From: Achromobacter piechaudii NBRC 102461
GTDB taxonomy: Bacteria; Pseudomonadota; Gammaproteobacteria; Burkholderiales; Burkholderiaceae_B
Length of the DNA: 64,000 nt
Reading direction: 5' to 3'
NCBI RefSeq assembly: GCF_001571245.1
Contig: NZ_BCTK01000001.1
Coordinates: 62,001-126,000 of the forward strand
Shown: piece by piece, positions 16,434 to 23,768 of the stretch
Numbering within the stretch: position 1 is the stretch's first letter
Layout of the letters: every line of letters starts with the position of its first letter
Notes under the pieces: generated by a model
Told to the model about the DNA's origin: nothing
What the model saw: the letters and a program-made list of their open reading frames with translations, nothing else
Database searches by the model: none
Made by a program: the position numbers and the translations under genes

Positions 16434-16450
16434 CGCAGAACTGTTCTGCG
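16434..16450. promoter_or_regulatory. CGCAGAAC-T-GTTCTGCG palindrome
   Basis: Seventeen-base perfect dyad with 8-bp arms, between the Bug gene promoter region and the 3' end of the MDR gene. It could be an operator for the Bug gene or a weak terminator for the MDR gene; the absence of a T-run favours an operator or attenuating structure. Confidence 0.45.
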
Positions 16451-16479
16451 AGCCCGGCATGAGTGGCGGCCGGTCAGGC

Positions 16480-17493
16480 TCAGAACCCCTCCAGCACCAC
16501 CTTGCCCTGCGCCTTGCCGCTTTCGATGAACGCATGCGCGCGGCGCAGGTTGGCGGCGTTGATCTTGCCGTAGTGTTCGCCCAAGGTCGTGCGCAGCGTG
16601 CCGTTGTCGATCAGGCGGGCGGCCTGGTTCAGCAATTCGTGCTGGGCGATCATGTCGGGCGTGTTGTGCAGGGACCGCGCGAACATGAATTCCCAGTGCA
16701 GCGACGCCGATTTGCCTTTCAAGAGGCGCACGTCGATGGCGGCGGGGTCATCGATCAGGGCAATCTTGCCCTGCGGCGCGATGGCTTCGGCCAGTTGCGC
16801 GAAGTGCGCGTCGCTGTGGGTCAGGCCCGCGATGTGGCTGACCTGCGGCACGCCGATACGCTTGAGTTCGTCGGTCAGCGGGCGGTTGTGGTCGATGACG
16901 TGGTGCGCACCCAGCTCACGCACCCAGGCCTGCGTCTCGGGCCGCGAGGCGGTGCCGATCACCGTCATGCCGGTCAATTGCCGCGCCAGCTGCACCAGGA
17001 TTGATCCCACGCCGCCCGCCGCGCCCACGATCAGCAGGCTGCCCTGGCTGGGCGCCGCGTTGTCCAGCACGCGCAGCCGGTCGAACAGCAGCTCCCAGGC
17101 GGTGATGGTGGTCAGGGGCAGGGCAGCGGCCTGCGCGAAGTCCAGGCTCTGCGGCATGTGGCCGACGATGCGCTCGTCCACGATGTGACGTTCGCTGTTG
17201 GCGCCCGGGCGGTTCAGCGCGCCCGCATACCAGACGCGGTCGCCGGGCTTGAAGAGGCTGGCCTTGGCGCCCACGGCGCGCACGACGCCGGCCGCGTCCC
17301 AGCCGATGATTTCCGGCTTGCCATCCTTGGGCGCGCGGTTGGCGCGGATCTTCACGTCCACGGGATTGACCGAGATGGCGTGTACGTCGATCAGCAGGTC
17401 GCGCTCGCCGGGCACCGGCTCGTCGACGGTGATGTCTTGCAGGGCGTCGGCATTATCGGCCGGCAGGTTCTTGAAGTAGGCAATGGCTTTCAT
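16480..17493 (-). CDS. Zinc-type alcohol dehydrogenase-like / quinone oxidoreductase (MDR)
   Basis: 337 residues of the medium-chain reductase superfamily. GroES-like N-terminal domain with I-G-W-D-A-A-G-V-V near 72 and a Rossmann domain with G-A-A-G-G-V-G-S near 155. No structural zinc cysteines are seen, so it is a quinone- or enone-reductase-like member rather than a zinc alcohol dehydrogenase. Start is the ATG at 17491-17493. It lies 28 bp after the SDR gene on the same strand, so the pair is likely an operon controlled by the divergent LysR. Confidence 0.9.
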   Translation of the reverse strand: MKAIAYFKNLPADNADALQDITVDEPVPGERDLLIDVHAISVNPVDVKIRANRAPKDGKPEIIGWDAAGVVRAVGAKASLFKPGDRVWYAGALNRPGANSERHIVDERIVGHMPQSLDFAQAAALPLTTITAWELLFDRLRVLDNAAPSQGSLLIVGAAGGVGSILVQLARQLTGMTVIGTASRPETQAWVRELGAHHVIDHNRPLTDELKRIGVPQVSHIAGLTHSDAHFAQLAEAIAPQGKIALIDDPAAIDVRLLKGKSASLHWEFMFARSLHNTPDMIAQHELLNQAARLIDNGTLRTTLGEHYGKINAANLRRAHAFIESGKAQGKVVLEGF

Positions 17494-17521
17494 GGGGGGG
17501 CTCAGTGTAGGAAGTAAGGGA

Positions 17522-18316
17522 TCAGAGGATGGAGCGGACCACGCCGCCGTCCACGCGCAGCGCGGCGCCATTGGTGGCGCTGGCCTGCATCGAGCATGCG
17601 TAGACGACCATGTTGGCGACTTCGTCCACGGTGGCCAGCCGGCGCAGCAGCGAGGTGGGCCGATGCTGGGCAATGAAATCGCGTTCCATGTCGTCCTGGG
17701 ACACGCCTTGTTCCTTGGCCATTTCGGCGAAGAAGTCGGCCACGCCTTCGGAGCGGGTCGGGCCGGGCAGCACCGCGTTCACGGTCACGCCGGTGCCGGC
17801 GGTCAGCTCGGCCAAGCCGCGCGATACCGCCAGCATCGCCGTCTTGCTGACACCGTAATGGATCATTTCGGCGGGAATCTGCACGCCGGATTCGCTGGAA
17901 ATGAAGACGATGCGGCCCCAGTTGGCCGCGATCATGCGCGGCAGGTAGTAGCGCGACAGCCGGATGCCGCTCATGACGTTGGTGTCCATCATCGTCTGCC
18001 AGTCCTCATCGGTGATTTCGGTGAAGGACTTGGGCGCGAAGAAGCCGGCGTTGTTGACCAGGATGTCCACGTCGGGGTGGGCCGCGCAAACGGAGGCCGC
18101 GCCGTCGGCGGTAGCCAGGTCGGCCTGGACGGTGGTGACGCTGGCGGCGGGGAATTTCTGCGAGAGGGCGGCGGCGGCGTCAGCGAGCTTGGCGGCGCTG
18201 CGGCCGTGCAGCACCACTTGAGCGCCAGCTTCTGCCAGACCGAATGCAATGGCCAGACCGATCCCGCCCGACGAGCCGGTCACCAGTGCTTTTTTGCCTT
18301 TCAATTCGATGTTCAT
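17522..18316 (-). CDS. SDR family oxidoreductase
   Basis: 264 residues. T-G-S-S-G-G-I-G cofactor loop near residue 13, N-N-A-G near 88, S-S-E-S and Y-G-V-S-K active-site segments near 140-157, and V-D-G-G near the end. Typical soluble NAD(P)-dependent oxidoreductase. It is divergent from a LysR gene at 18444 with a 127-bp shared promoter region, so LysR control is expected. Substrate unknown. Confidence 0.9.
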   Translation of the reverse strand: MNIELKGKKALVTGSSGGIGLAIAFGLAEAGAQVVLHGRSAAKLADAAAALSQKFPAASVTTVQADLATADGAASVCAAHPDVDILVNNAGFFAPKSFTEITDEDWQTMMDTNVMSGIRLSRYYLPRMIAANWGRIVFISSESGVQIPAEMIHYGVSKTAMLAVSRGLAELTAGTGVTVNAVLPGPTRSEGVADFFAEMAKEQGVSQDDMERDFIAQHRPTSLLRRLATVDEVANMVVYACSMQASATNGAALRVDGGVVRSIL

Positions 18317-18410
18317 GGGTCAACTCCGTAAAGGGGAAACGAGGACAGCCTCGAAAACCAAACCATGATTACCTAGTCCGCACCGATGAAAAAGCGGCTA
18401 GCATCGCACT

Positions 18411-18435
18411 CAGTTTCAATAATTTTTTGAAAGTG
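18411..18435. promoter_or_regulatory. TTTCAA-N7-TTGAAA dyad, probable LysR operator
   Basis: TTTCAA at 18414-18419 and TTGAAA at 18427-18432, with one-mismatch extensions to 18411 and 18435. It lies 8 bp before the LysR start and about 100 bp before the divergent SDR start, the usual place for a LysR autoregulatory site. Confidence 0.5.
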
Positions 18436-18443
18436 GCTCATCC

Positions 18444-19346
18444 ATGGTTCGGTTTGAAGACTTGCGGATCTTCGTGGCATCGGCCGATCACGGCAGTTTT
18501 TCCGTCGCCGCGCGCGAGCTCGATGTGTCGCCGGCCGTTGCCAGCGCTGCCCTCAAACGGCTGGAGCAGATCTTGGATGCGCGCCTCTTCGTGCGCTCCA
18601 CCCGCAGCCTGCGGCTGACCGCCGACGGTGAGCGCTACCTGGAGTACGCGCGCTCGGCCATCGCTACGCTGGACGCGGGCAAGAACGCCCTGGCCCGCGA
18701 CAAGACCGCGATATCGGGCACGCTGTCGGTGTCGATTCCGTCCGACCTGGGCCGCCATGTATTGCTGCCCTGGCTGGACGACTTCCAGCATCAGCACCCC
18801 AGCGTGAATTTCCAGGTGCGTATCAGCGACCGCCTGGCCGACCTGTATCGCCAGCCGGTCGACATCGCCATCCGTTACGGCAAGCCCGGTGATTCGGCGC
18901 TGGTCGCCTTGCCGCTGGCCGAACACAACCGCCGCGTCGTGTGCGCCTCGCCCGCGTACCTGGCGCGCCATGGCGTGCCGCAAAAGCCGGAAGACCTGCG
19001 CGCGCACAACTGCCTGTCGTTCGTGCTGGGCGAGACGTTGCATGACCGATGGGCGTTCGAGCGCGACGGCACCGCGATGACGGTGCCGGTCAAGGGTGAC
19101 CGCGTGGGCGACGACGGCGACCTCGTGCGGCGCTGGGCGTTGGCGGGCAAGGGCATCGCCTACAAATCGCGCTACGACGTGCTGCGCGACTTGCGCAGCG
19201 GAAGCCTGGTCGCGCTGTTGCCCGACTACGCCACCGAACCGTCGCCGCTATACCTGCTCTGCGTGCACCGCATGCTGCTGTCGCCTGCGGTCAAACGCAT
19301 GCGGGAATTCCTGCAAGAGCGCTTTCGGCAGTTCGACGCGGGGTAG
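18444..19346 (+). CDS. LysR family transcriptional regulator
   Basis: 300 residues with N-terminal helix-turn-helix (F-S-V-A-A-R-E-L-D-V-S-P-A-V-A-S around 19-34) and effector domain from about 92. It belongs to the large group that controls a divergent SDR or oxidoreductase. An inverted repeat overlaps its translation start region. The 140 bp after its stop hold no supported gene. Confidence 0.92.
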   Translation: MVRFEDLRIFVASADHGSFSVAARELDVSPAVASAALKRLEQILDARLFVRSTRSLRLTADGERYLEYARSAIATLDAGKNALARDKTAISGTLSVSIPSDLGRHVLLPWLDDFQHQHPSVNFQVRISDRLADLYRQPVDIAIRYGKPGDSALVALPLAEHNRRVVCASPAYLARHGVPQKPEDLRAHNCLSFVLGETLHDRWAFERDGTAMTVPVKGDRVGDDGDLVRRWALAGKGIAYKSRYDVLRDLRSGSLVALLPDYATEPSPLYLLCVHRMLLSPAVKRMREFLQERFRQFDAG

Positions 19347-19487
19347 TCTGGCGGCAGCTCCACCTTCGTCATCGCGCAGCTGAAGATGCCGCCGCACCGG
19401 CTCAATGTGCTGCGGCCGGCACGGCGACGTCGGCGGCATCGGCGCAATGCGCGGCGGATGGCAGGGCGTCGTAGCGGCCGCAGCGCC

Positions 19488-20003
19488 TCAATGTGCGGCG
19501 TGGTGGTGTGCCCCGGCCTTGTTCCGAGCCCGCGTCTGTGCCGCCTTCTTCGCAGCGGCCGAACGGCCTGCCGCGCCCTTGGTGGCCGCCGCCTTTTTCG
19601 CCGCCGCCGAACGGTCGGACGCCTTGCGGCTTGCCGCCGTCTTGCTGGCCTGACGCGACAGCGCAGCGTGCGATGCGGGCTTGGTGCTTTCCTTCTTCAA
19701 CGCCTTGGTGGTCGCGCGCGAACGCGTCGCCGACTTGGCGTGCCCATCATGGGCTGCCTCGGCATCCTTTTTGGCGCGATGCTTGGTCTCCTTGCTGGCG
19801 CTCTTGGAGGGCGTGGCCTTCACGCCCGCGCGGCGCGCCTCGGACAGCCCAATCGCAATGGCTTGCTTGGTCGAACGCACGCCGTGCTTGCCTTCACGCA
19901 CGTGTTCGATTTGCTCGCGCACGAATTCTCCGGCCTGCGTGGATGCGGCCTTGCCTTCTCGCTTGTCTCGCTTGGCGCGTTCCAGGGTTTTCCGTTCAGG
20001 CAT
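19488..20003 (-). CDS. DUF6496 / histone H1-like Lys-Ala-rich protein
   Basis: 171 residues. Residues 20-60 carry the DUF6496 core, with E-H-V-R-E-G-K-H-G-V-R-S and A-I-A-I-G-L-S-E-A-R-R-A-G. The remaining C-terminal two thirds is low-complexity and rich in Lys, Ala, Ser and Thr, resembling histone H1-like DNA-binding tails of Bordetella-type bacteria. It ends H-H-H-A-A-H. Start is the ATG at 20001-20003 with GGAG upstream. Probably a nucleoid-associated or stress-linked protein; function not established. Confidence 0.8.
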   Translation of the reverse strand: MPERKTLERAKRDKREGKAASTQAGEFVREQIEHVREGKHGVRSTKQAIAIGLSEARRAGVKATPSKSASKETKHRAKKDAEAAHDGHAKSATRSRATTKALKKESTKPASHAALSRQASKTAASRKASDRSAAAKKAAATKGAAGRSAAAKKAAQTRARNKAGAHHHAAH

Positions 20004-20188
20004 GGTGATCTCCTTGCTGGGTTGCGGGAGCGGCCCCGTCGCCAGTCGAGACCACGCGACGGAACTCGTAACACCACGATAGCGCTGCGGAGGTATCCTG
20101 TCTGTTCGAATGAATTGCCGGTCGTAAGCGCCGGAACGTCGCTGACAGACCGTCGATTCACGACTCACCCCCTTAGCGGAGACGAGCT

Positions 20189-20404
20189 ATGTCGAATCAT
20201 GTGTACAAGCAAATCGAATTGGTGGGTTCTTCCACCACCTCAACGGATGACGCCATCGCCAAGGCGATCGAGCGCGCATCCGAAACGCTGCGCAACCTGG
20301 ATTGGTTCGAAGTCACCGAAGTACGAGGCCATATCAAGGACGGCAAGGTGGCCCATTGGCAGGTCGGTTTGAAAATCGGCATGCGTCTCGAAGGCAACGA
20401 GTAA
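20189..20404 (+). CDS. Dodecin family flavin-binding protein
   Basis: 71 residues, the usual size. Dodecin landmarks are clear: V-Y-K-Q-I-E-L-V-G-S-S near the start, W-F-E-V at 39-42 (flavin-stacking Trp), and H-W-Q-V-G-L-K-I-G-M-R-L-E near the end. Twelve copies assemble into a hollow sphere that stores FMN or riboflavin. GGAG precedes the ATG. It is divergent from the DUF6496 gene and is followed by the repeat array. Confidence 0.95.
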   Translation: MSNHVYKQIELVGSSTTSTDDAIAKAIERASETLRNLDWFEVTEVRGHIKDGKVAHWQVGLKIGMRLEGNE

Positions 20405-20440
20405 TCCTTCCACTGATCGTTCTTTGAGCAGCGCTTGCAA

Positions 20441-20515
20441 GTGCTTGTCGGATAAGAAGTTTTCAGGCTTGTTATCCGACTGTTCATAGGCTTGTCCACA
20501 TTCGATGGGGACAAG
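20441..20515 (+). repeat. DnaA-box repeat, unit 1
   Basis: 75-bp unit beginning GTGCTTG. The DnaA-box-like TTGTCCACA starts 51 bp later at 20492. This copy also holds two perfect stems, GTCGGATAA (20447) with TTATCCGAC (20472), and AGGCTTGTCC (20488) with GGACAAGCCT (20509). A TTATCCCCA follows at 20525. Confidence 0.75.
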
Positions 20516-20614
20516 CCTGTTCGCTTATCCCCATTCCTTGGACCCGTTGGCAGAGACCGCCTCACGATGCGGCCGCTCGCGCGCCGCTGGGCGTTTATTG
20601 CCCGCTACCTCCAA

Positions 20615-20689
20615 GTGCTTGGCAGATAAGGGATTTTGGCGACTGCCCGCATACTGTCCTCAGCCTTATCCACATTTGACGGGGACAAC
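20615..20689 (+). repeat. DnaA-box repeat, unit 2
   Basis: 75-bp unit with GTGCTTG at 20615 and a perfect consensus DnaA box, TTATCCACA, at 20666-20674. Shares ACTGTCCTCA with units 3 and 4. It lies inside a larger 124-bp tandem element (20587-20710). Confidence 0.8.
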
Positions 20690-20738
20690 TTCACGCTGCA
20701 AACCCCGGTGCTGGGCCTTTATTGCCCACCCCCTGCAG

Positions 20739-20813
20739 GTGCTTGATATCAATGCGCTTTTCGCACCTGCCCTCAAACTGTCCTCATGCTTTTCCACAGA
20801 ATGCTGGGACAAA
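20739..20813 (+). repeat. DnaA-box repeat, unit 3
   Basis: GTGCTTG at 20739 and TTTTCCACA at 20790, again 51 bp apart. It is in the second 124-bp tandem element (20711-20834), which like the first begins CTGGGC then TTTATTGCCC, 28 bp before GTGCTTG. The stretch 20835-20930 holds a shortened unit (GTGCTGG at 20842, CGGGGATAAG). Confidence 0.8.
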
Positions 20814-20930
20814 TAAAGCGTCGGGCCGGCGCGCCGCTAAGTGCTGGTCGGACATCCAGCCTTTTCGGGGATAAGTTCGGTGAAACTCATCCAAAAGATC
20901 GATTGCGCATTGTTTGATCAAGCCTCGCAA

Positions 20931-21005
20931 GTGCTTGGCGGGGCAGGGATTTTTGACAGTGCCCCAACACTGTCCTCAGCCTTCTCCACAGATGGCGGGG
21001 ATAAG
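20931..21005 (+). repeat. DnaA-box repeat, unit 4
   Basis: GTGCTTG at 20931 and TTCTCCACA at 20982, with ACTGTCCTCAGCC and a CGGGGATAAG end as in the other units. No gene lies between 20405 and 21197; the array occupies most of that gap. Confidence 0.8.
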
Positions 21006-21104
21006 TTTCAAGCGGGGTCGGCGCGAAGCAGTAAGCGGTTCGAGCGCGCGTTGCATTGACGGGCGAGCGCGCCGTCGACGCAGTCCAAACAGAAGGCGTA
21101 AAAA

Positions 21105-21130
21105 AAGCCCCCCGACGTGTCGAGGGGCTT
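21105..21130 (-). terminator. Rho-independent terminator of the FMN reductase gene
   Basis: AAGCCCC and GGGGCTT arms with an inner CGAC/GTCG stem; on the minus strand it is followed by a run of seven T. It ends transcription of the gene at 21198-21752. Confidence 0.85.
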
Positions 21131-21197
21131 GATCGCCCGGAGGTAGATCGGGCGATCGGTGCCGGCGGGCATGGGGCCCTGCCGGCAGCGGCGGCAA

Positions 21198-21752
21198 TCA
21201 GGGGTTCAGTTTCTTGACCCAGTCCACGTAGCGGTCCACCCAGCCTTGCAGAAACTTGCGGGTGCCTTCGTTGGTGATCGTGTATTGGTCGTCAATCAAG
21301 CCTTCGGAATATTGCAGGAAGACTTCGGGCGTGGTCAGCGCGTTGGCGCCTTCGGCGGCGAGGATGTTGCGCAGGTGCTGCTGCATCATTGCCGTGCCGG
21401 CGGCGCTGGGCGATGCGCCCACGATACCGACCGTCTTGCCCGCCCAAGAGTTTTGGCCCCATGGGCGCGTACCCCAATCGATGGCGTTCTTGATGGCGGC
21501 GGGCACCGAACGGTTGTGTTCCGGCGAGACGAAAAGTATGCCCTGCGCGTCGGTGATCTGTTGCTTGAGTTTCGCGGCGGGGGCGGGCAGGTTGTTTTCG
21601 TTGTCTTGGTTGTACAGCGGGATGTCGCCCAGGCTCACGTATTCGAACTTGAAGTCCGGCGGAACCAGCTTTTCCAGCGCACGAGCCAATCGCAAATTGA
21701 TCGAGGCGGCGCGCAGGCTGCCGACGAAAACTGCAATCTTGTAGGTGCTCAT
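21198..21752 (-). CDS. NADPH-dependent FMN reductase family protein
   Basis: 184 residues of flavodoxin-like fold. G-S-L-R-A-A-S at 10-16 binds the FMN phosphate, and S-P-E-H-N-R-S-V-P near 75 is the signature of the chromate/azo-reductase-like NAD(P)H:FMN reductases. Start is the ATG at 21750-21752. Stands alone with its own terminator. It could reduce FMN, quinones or azo compounds. Confidence 0.9.
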   Translation of the reverse strand: MSTYKIAVFVGSLRAASINLRLARALEKLVPPDFKFEYVSLGDIPLYNQDNENNLPAPAAKLKQQITDAQGILFVSPEHNRSVPAAIKNAIDWGTRPWGQNSWAGKTVGIVGASPSAAGTAMMQQHLRNILAAEGANALTTPEVFLQYSEGLIDDQYTITNEGTRKFLQGWVDRYVDWVKKLNP

Positions 21753-21875
21753 GGGCGAATGCTCCAACGTGAAAGGGAAGGCTCAGTGTAGACCTGCTCT
21801 GCGATGCGCTCAATCATCTGCGCGTTATGTCGTAATGCAAAATGTGTCGCCGCCATGCCTGCCGCCGCGCCGGAC

Positions 21876-22250
21876 TCAGGACATCAGGCTGACATGCGCC
21901 GACACTACGCGCCAGCCTGCGGGCGTGCGCATCCAGGTCTGGCTTTGGCGGCCGATGCGGTCGCTGCCTTCGCGCTTGAATTCGATGTTGGTGGTGGCGA
22001 AGTCCTTGCCGTAGGTGGTGATCGCAGTGCGCAGAACCTGGCGCGCCAGACCTTGCGGGGAACGGCTGGCGCGAAATTCGCGGATGGCGTCGTAGCCATA
22101 GAGGTTCTCGCCCGCGCCGTAGCGCAGCGTGTGCGGGCTATTCCAGAACAGCGAGTCCAGTGCCTCGACGTCATTGCTGACCAGCGCAATCTCATACCGT
22201 TCGAAGGCGGCCGTGACCTCGGCAACGATGTCGGGCAGGTTGATGTCCAT
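21876..22250 (-). CDS. hpxZ: HpxZ/AtzH-like protein (oxalurate/dicarboxyurea family)
   Basis: 124 residues of the NTF2/SnoaL-like fold. Reads closely like Hpx[10 protein letters not shown] near the start, [18 protein letters not shown] in the middle, and A-H-V-S-L-M at the end. In the oxalurate cluster its exact role is unsettled; the related AtzH is a dicarboxyurea amidase. It is separated from its usual partners (25.3-23.8 kb) by two genes. Its start at 22250 faces the ABM gene across a promoter region with two matching operator dyads. Confidence 0.85.
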   Translation of the reverse strand: MDINLPDIVAEVTAAFERYEIALVSNDVEALDSLFWNSPHTLRYGAGENLYGYDAIREFRASRSPQGLARQVLRTAITTYGKDFATTNIEFKREGSDRIGRQSQTWMRTPAGWRVVSAHVSLMS

Positions 22251-22266
22251 CTGTCTTTCTCCGGTT

Positions 22267-22281
22267 GCACCAGCTTGGTGC
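22267..22281. promoter_or_regulatory. Operator dyad GCACCA-gct-TGGTGC
   Basis: Perfect 6-bp inverted repeat with a 3-bp centre, 16 bp upstream of the hpxZ-like start. One of three copies of the same pattern in this gene cluster. Confidence 0.6.
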
Positions 22282-22296
22282 GTTAAGTAGGGGTAA

Positions 22297-22311
22297 TCAC
22301 CAATATGGTGA
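22297..22311. promoter_or_regulatory. Operator dyad TCACCA-ata-TGGTGA
   Basis: Second perfect dyad of the same pattern, centred 30 bp from the first, about three helical turns, so one protein pair could sit on the same face of the DNA. It lies between the hpxZ-like and ABM genes. Confidence 0.6.
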
Positions 22312-22450
22312 GTGCTGCGGTGCGCAAGATCTGGCGCTCGTCGCGACTTTGTCATTGCTGCCTGGGGAATGCTGCGGCGCAAGGCTGGCACGGGGATTGC
22401 TAGGGTTAACACTGCATAACAAGCTGCACCGTTGTAGAGGAGTTTTCGTC

Positions 22451-22993
22451 ATGTCCAGTTCCGCTGTTTCCGCCCCGGTCACCATGCTGGTCACCCGTCA
22501 CATCGCGCCCGAACGCTATAGCGATTTTCTGTCCTGGATGCGCCAGGGCGAAATCCTGGCGGCGGGGTTTCCTGGTTTTTTGGGGTCGGGCGTGCTGCAA
22601 CCGCCCGAGGGCGGAGACCAGTACCAGATCGTGCTGCGCTTCACCGACGAGGCGAGCCTGTTGCGTTGGGAAAAATCGCTGCCGCGCCGTATGTGGCTGG
22701 AACGCGGATCGAATCTGGTGCGCGCCAGCCATGAACACCGGGTCAGTGGAACGGACGGCTGGTTTGCGCCCAAGGCCGCCAGCGCGCCGCCGCGCTGGAA
22801 GCAGGCCGTCAGCATCTGGCTGGCTTATTTTCCGGTGCTGTTGGTGTTCTCGATTCTGGTCAACGAGCACTTGAGCGTCCTGCCGGTGTTCTGGCGCGTC
22901 CTGATCACAAGCGTGATATTGACGCCCATCATGGTGTTCATCTGCATCCCGGTCATCTCGCGCGTATTGCAACGGTGGTTGCGGGCGGGGTGA
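22451..22993 (+). CDS. Membrane-anchored ABM-domain protein
   Basis: 180 residues. The N-terminal 95 residues form an antibiotic-biosynthesis-monooxygenase-like ferredoxin fold (V-T-R-H-I-A-P-E-R-Y, G-F-P-G-F-L-G-S-G-V). Two membrane helices follow at about 119-138 and 147-170. Similar two-part proteins are common in proteobacteria with unknown role. ATG at 22451 has GAGGAG upstream. It is divergent from the hpxZ-like gene and shares its operators. Confidence 0.82.
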   Translation: MSSSAVSAPVTMLVTRHIAPERYSDFLSWMRQGEILAAGFPGFLGSGVLQPPEGGDQYQIVLRFTDEASLLRWEKSLPRRMWLERGSNLVRASHEHRVSGTDGWFAPKAASAPPRWKQAVSIWLAYFPVLLVFSILVNEHLSVLPVFWRVLITSVILTPIMVFICIPVISRVLQRWLRAG

Positions 22994-23006
22994 TCGCGGC
23001 GCACGT

Positions 23007-23714
23007 TCACGCTGCCTTGGCGTGCCGGCTGGAATATAGTCGGTGCAGCGTGATCTTGCGCACGGCGTTCTGGCTGTCGCGGATGTGCGCTTGCAGCAGC
23101 TGCGTGGCCAGGGCGCCGTCGCGGGCCAGCACGGCGCGCAGGATCGCGCCGTGTTCCTCGTAGGTGTGGTCGATGCGGTCGGGCAGCGTGAAGTCAAGCC
23201 GGCGCACGATGCGGATACGTTCGGTGGCCGCGCGGTGTACGCGCGAAATCTCGGGGTTGCCGGCGGCGGCGACCAGCTCGATATGAAAGCGCTCGTCCAG
23301 GTCGGCCAACCATTCGCCGTCGCTGGATCTCTCGCTGGCGTCGACCAGCCACGTGTCGGCCAATGATTGCAAGGCGCGCAGCGGATCGGGGATCTGCGCG
23401 GGCGTGCACAGGGCATTGACGGCGGCGGTTTCGAGCACGCTGCGCAGCTCGTAGAAGTGGTCCAGCGTGTTGAAGTCCAAGGGCTTGACCAGCCAGCCGT
23501 TGCGCTGCCGCACTTCAAGATACCCTTCGCGCTCCAGCCGGAACAGCGCTTCGCGCACCGGCGTGCGGCTCACTTGCAGCCGGTCTGCGATTTCTGTTTC
23601 GGTGAAGCGATCGCCCGGCGCCAGCCGGAAATCCAGGATGTCGCGTTTCAAGGCGCCATAGGCCGTGTCGGCCAAGGTGCGCGGCATGTCGATGGCGGCG
23701 AAAGCGGATTCCAT
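23007..23714 (-). CDS. GntR family regulator, FCD type
   Basis: 235 residues. Winged helix at 10-75 (F-T-E-T-E-I-A-D-R-L-Q-V-S-R-T-P-V-R-E-A) and an all-helical FCD effector domain with D-E-R-F-H near 143 that usually binds a metal and carboxylate ligand. It sits in the amidase/ABC cluster, 54 bp below the amidase gene on the same strand, and probably represses it. A TTGT-N2-ACAA site upstream of the ABC operon matches the type of site FCD regulators bind. Confidence 0.9.
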   Translation of the reverse strand: MESAFAAIDMPRTLADTAYGALKRDILDFRLAPGDRFTETEIADRLQVSRTPVREALFRLEREGYLEVRQRNGWLVKPLDFNTLDHFYELRSVLETAAVNALCTPAQIPDPLRALQSLADTWLVDASERSSDGEWLADLDERFHIELVAAAGNPEISRVHRAATERIRIVRRLDFTLPDRIDHTYEEHGAILRAVLARDGALATQLLQAHIRDSQNAVRKITLHRLYSSRHAKAA

Positions 23715-23768
23715 AGCGGGCCTTGAATTTGAAAGAGGGGTTGGGTCGGCAGCGACGAACAGGCGGCG

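Noticed and set aside
20441-21005. CRISPR array
   Set aside because: Units are long and diverged, spacers are unequal, and no cas genes are present.
20405-21100. Chromosomal origin oriC
   Set aside because: The DnaA-box-like motifs are striking, but there is no dnaA, dnaN, gidA or AT-rich unwinding stretch next to them; a titration or other role is kept open as a finding.
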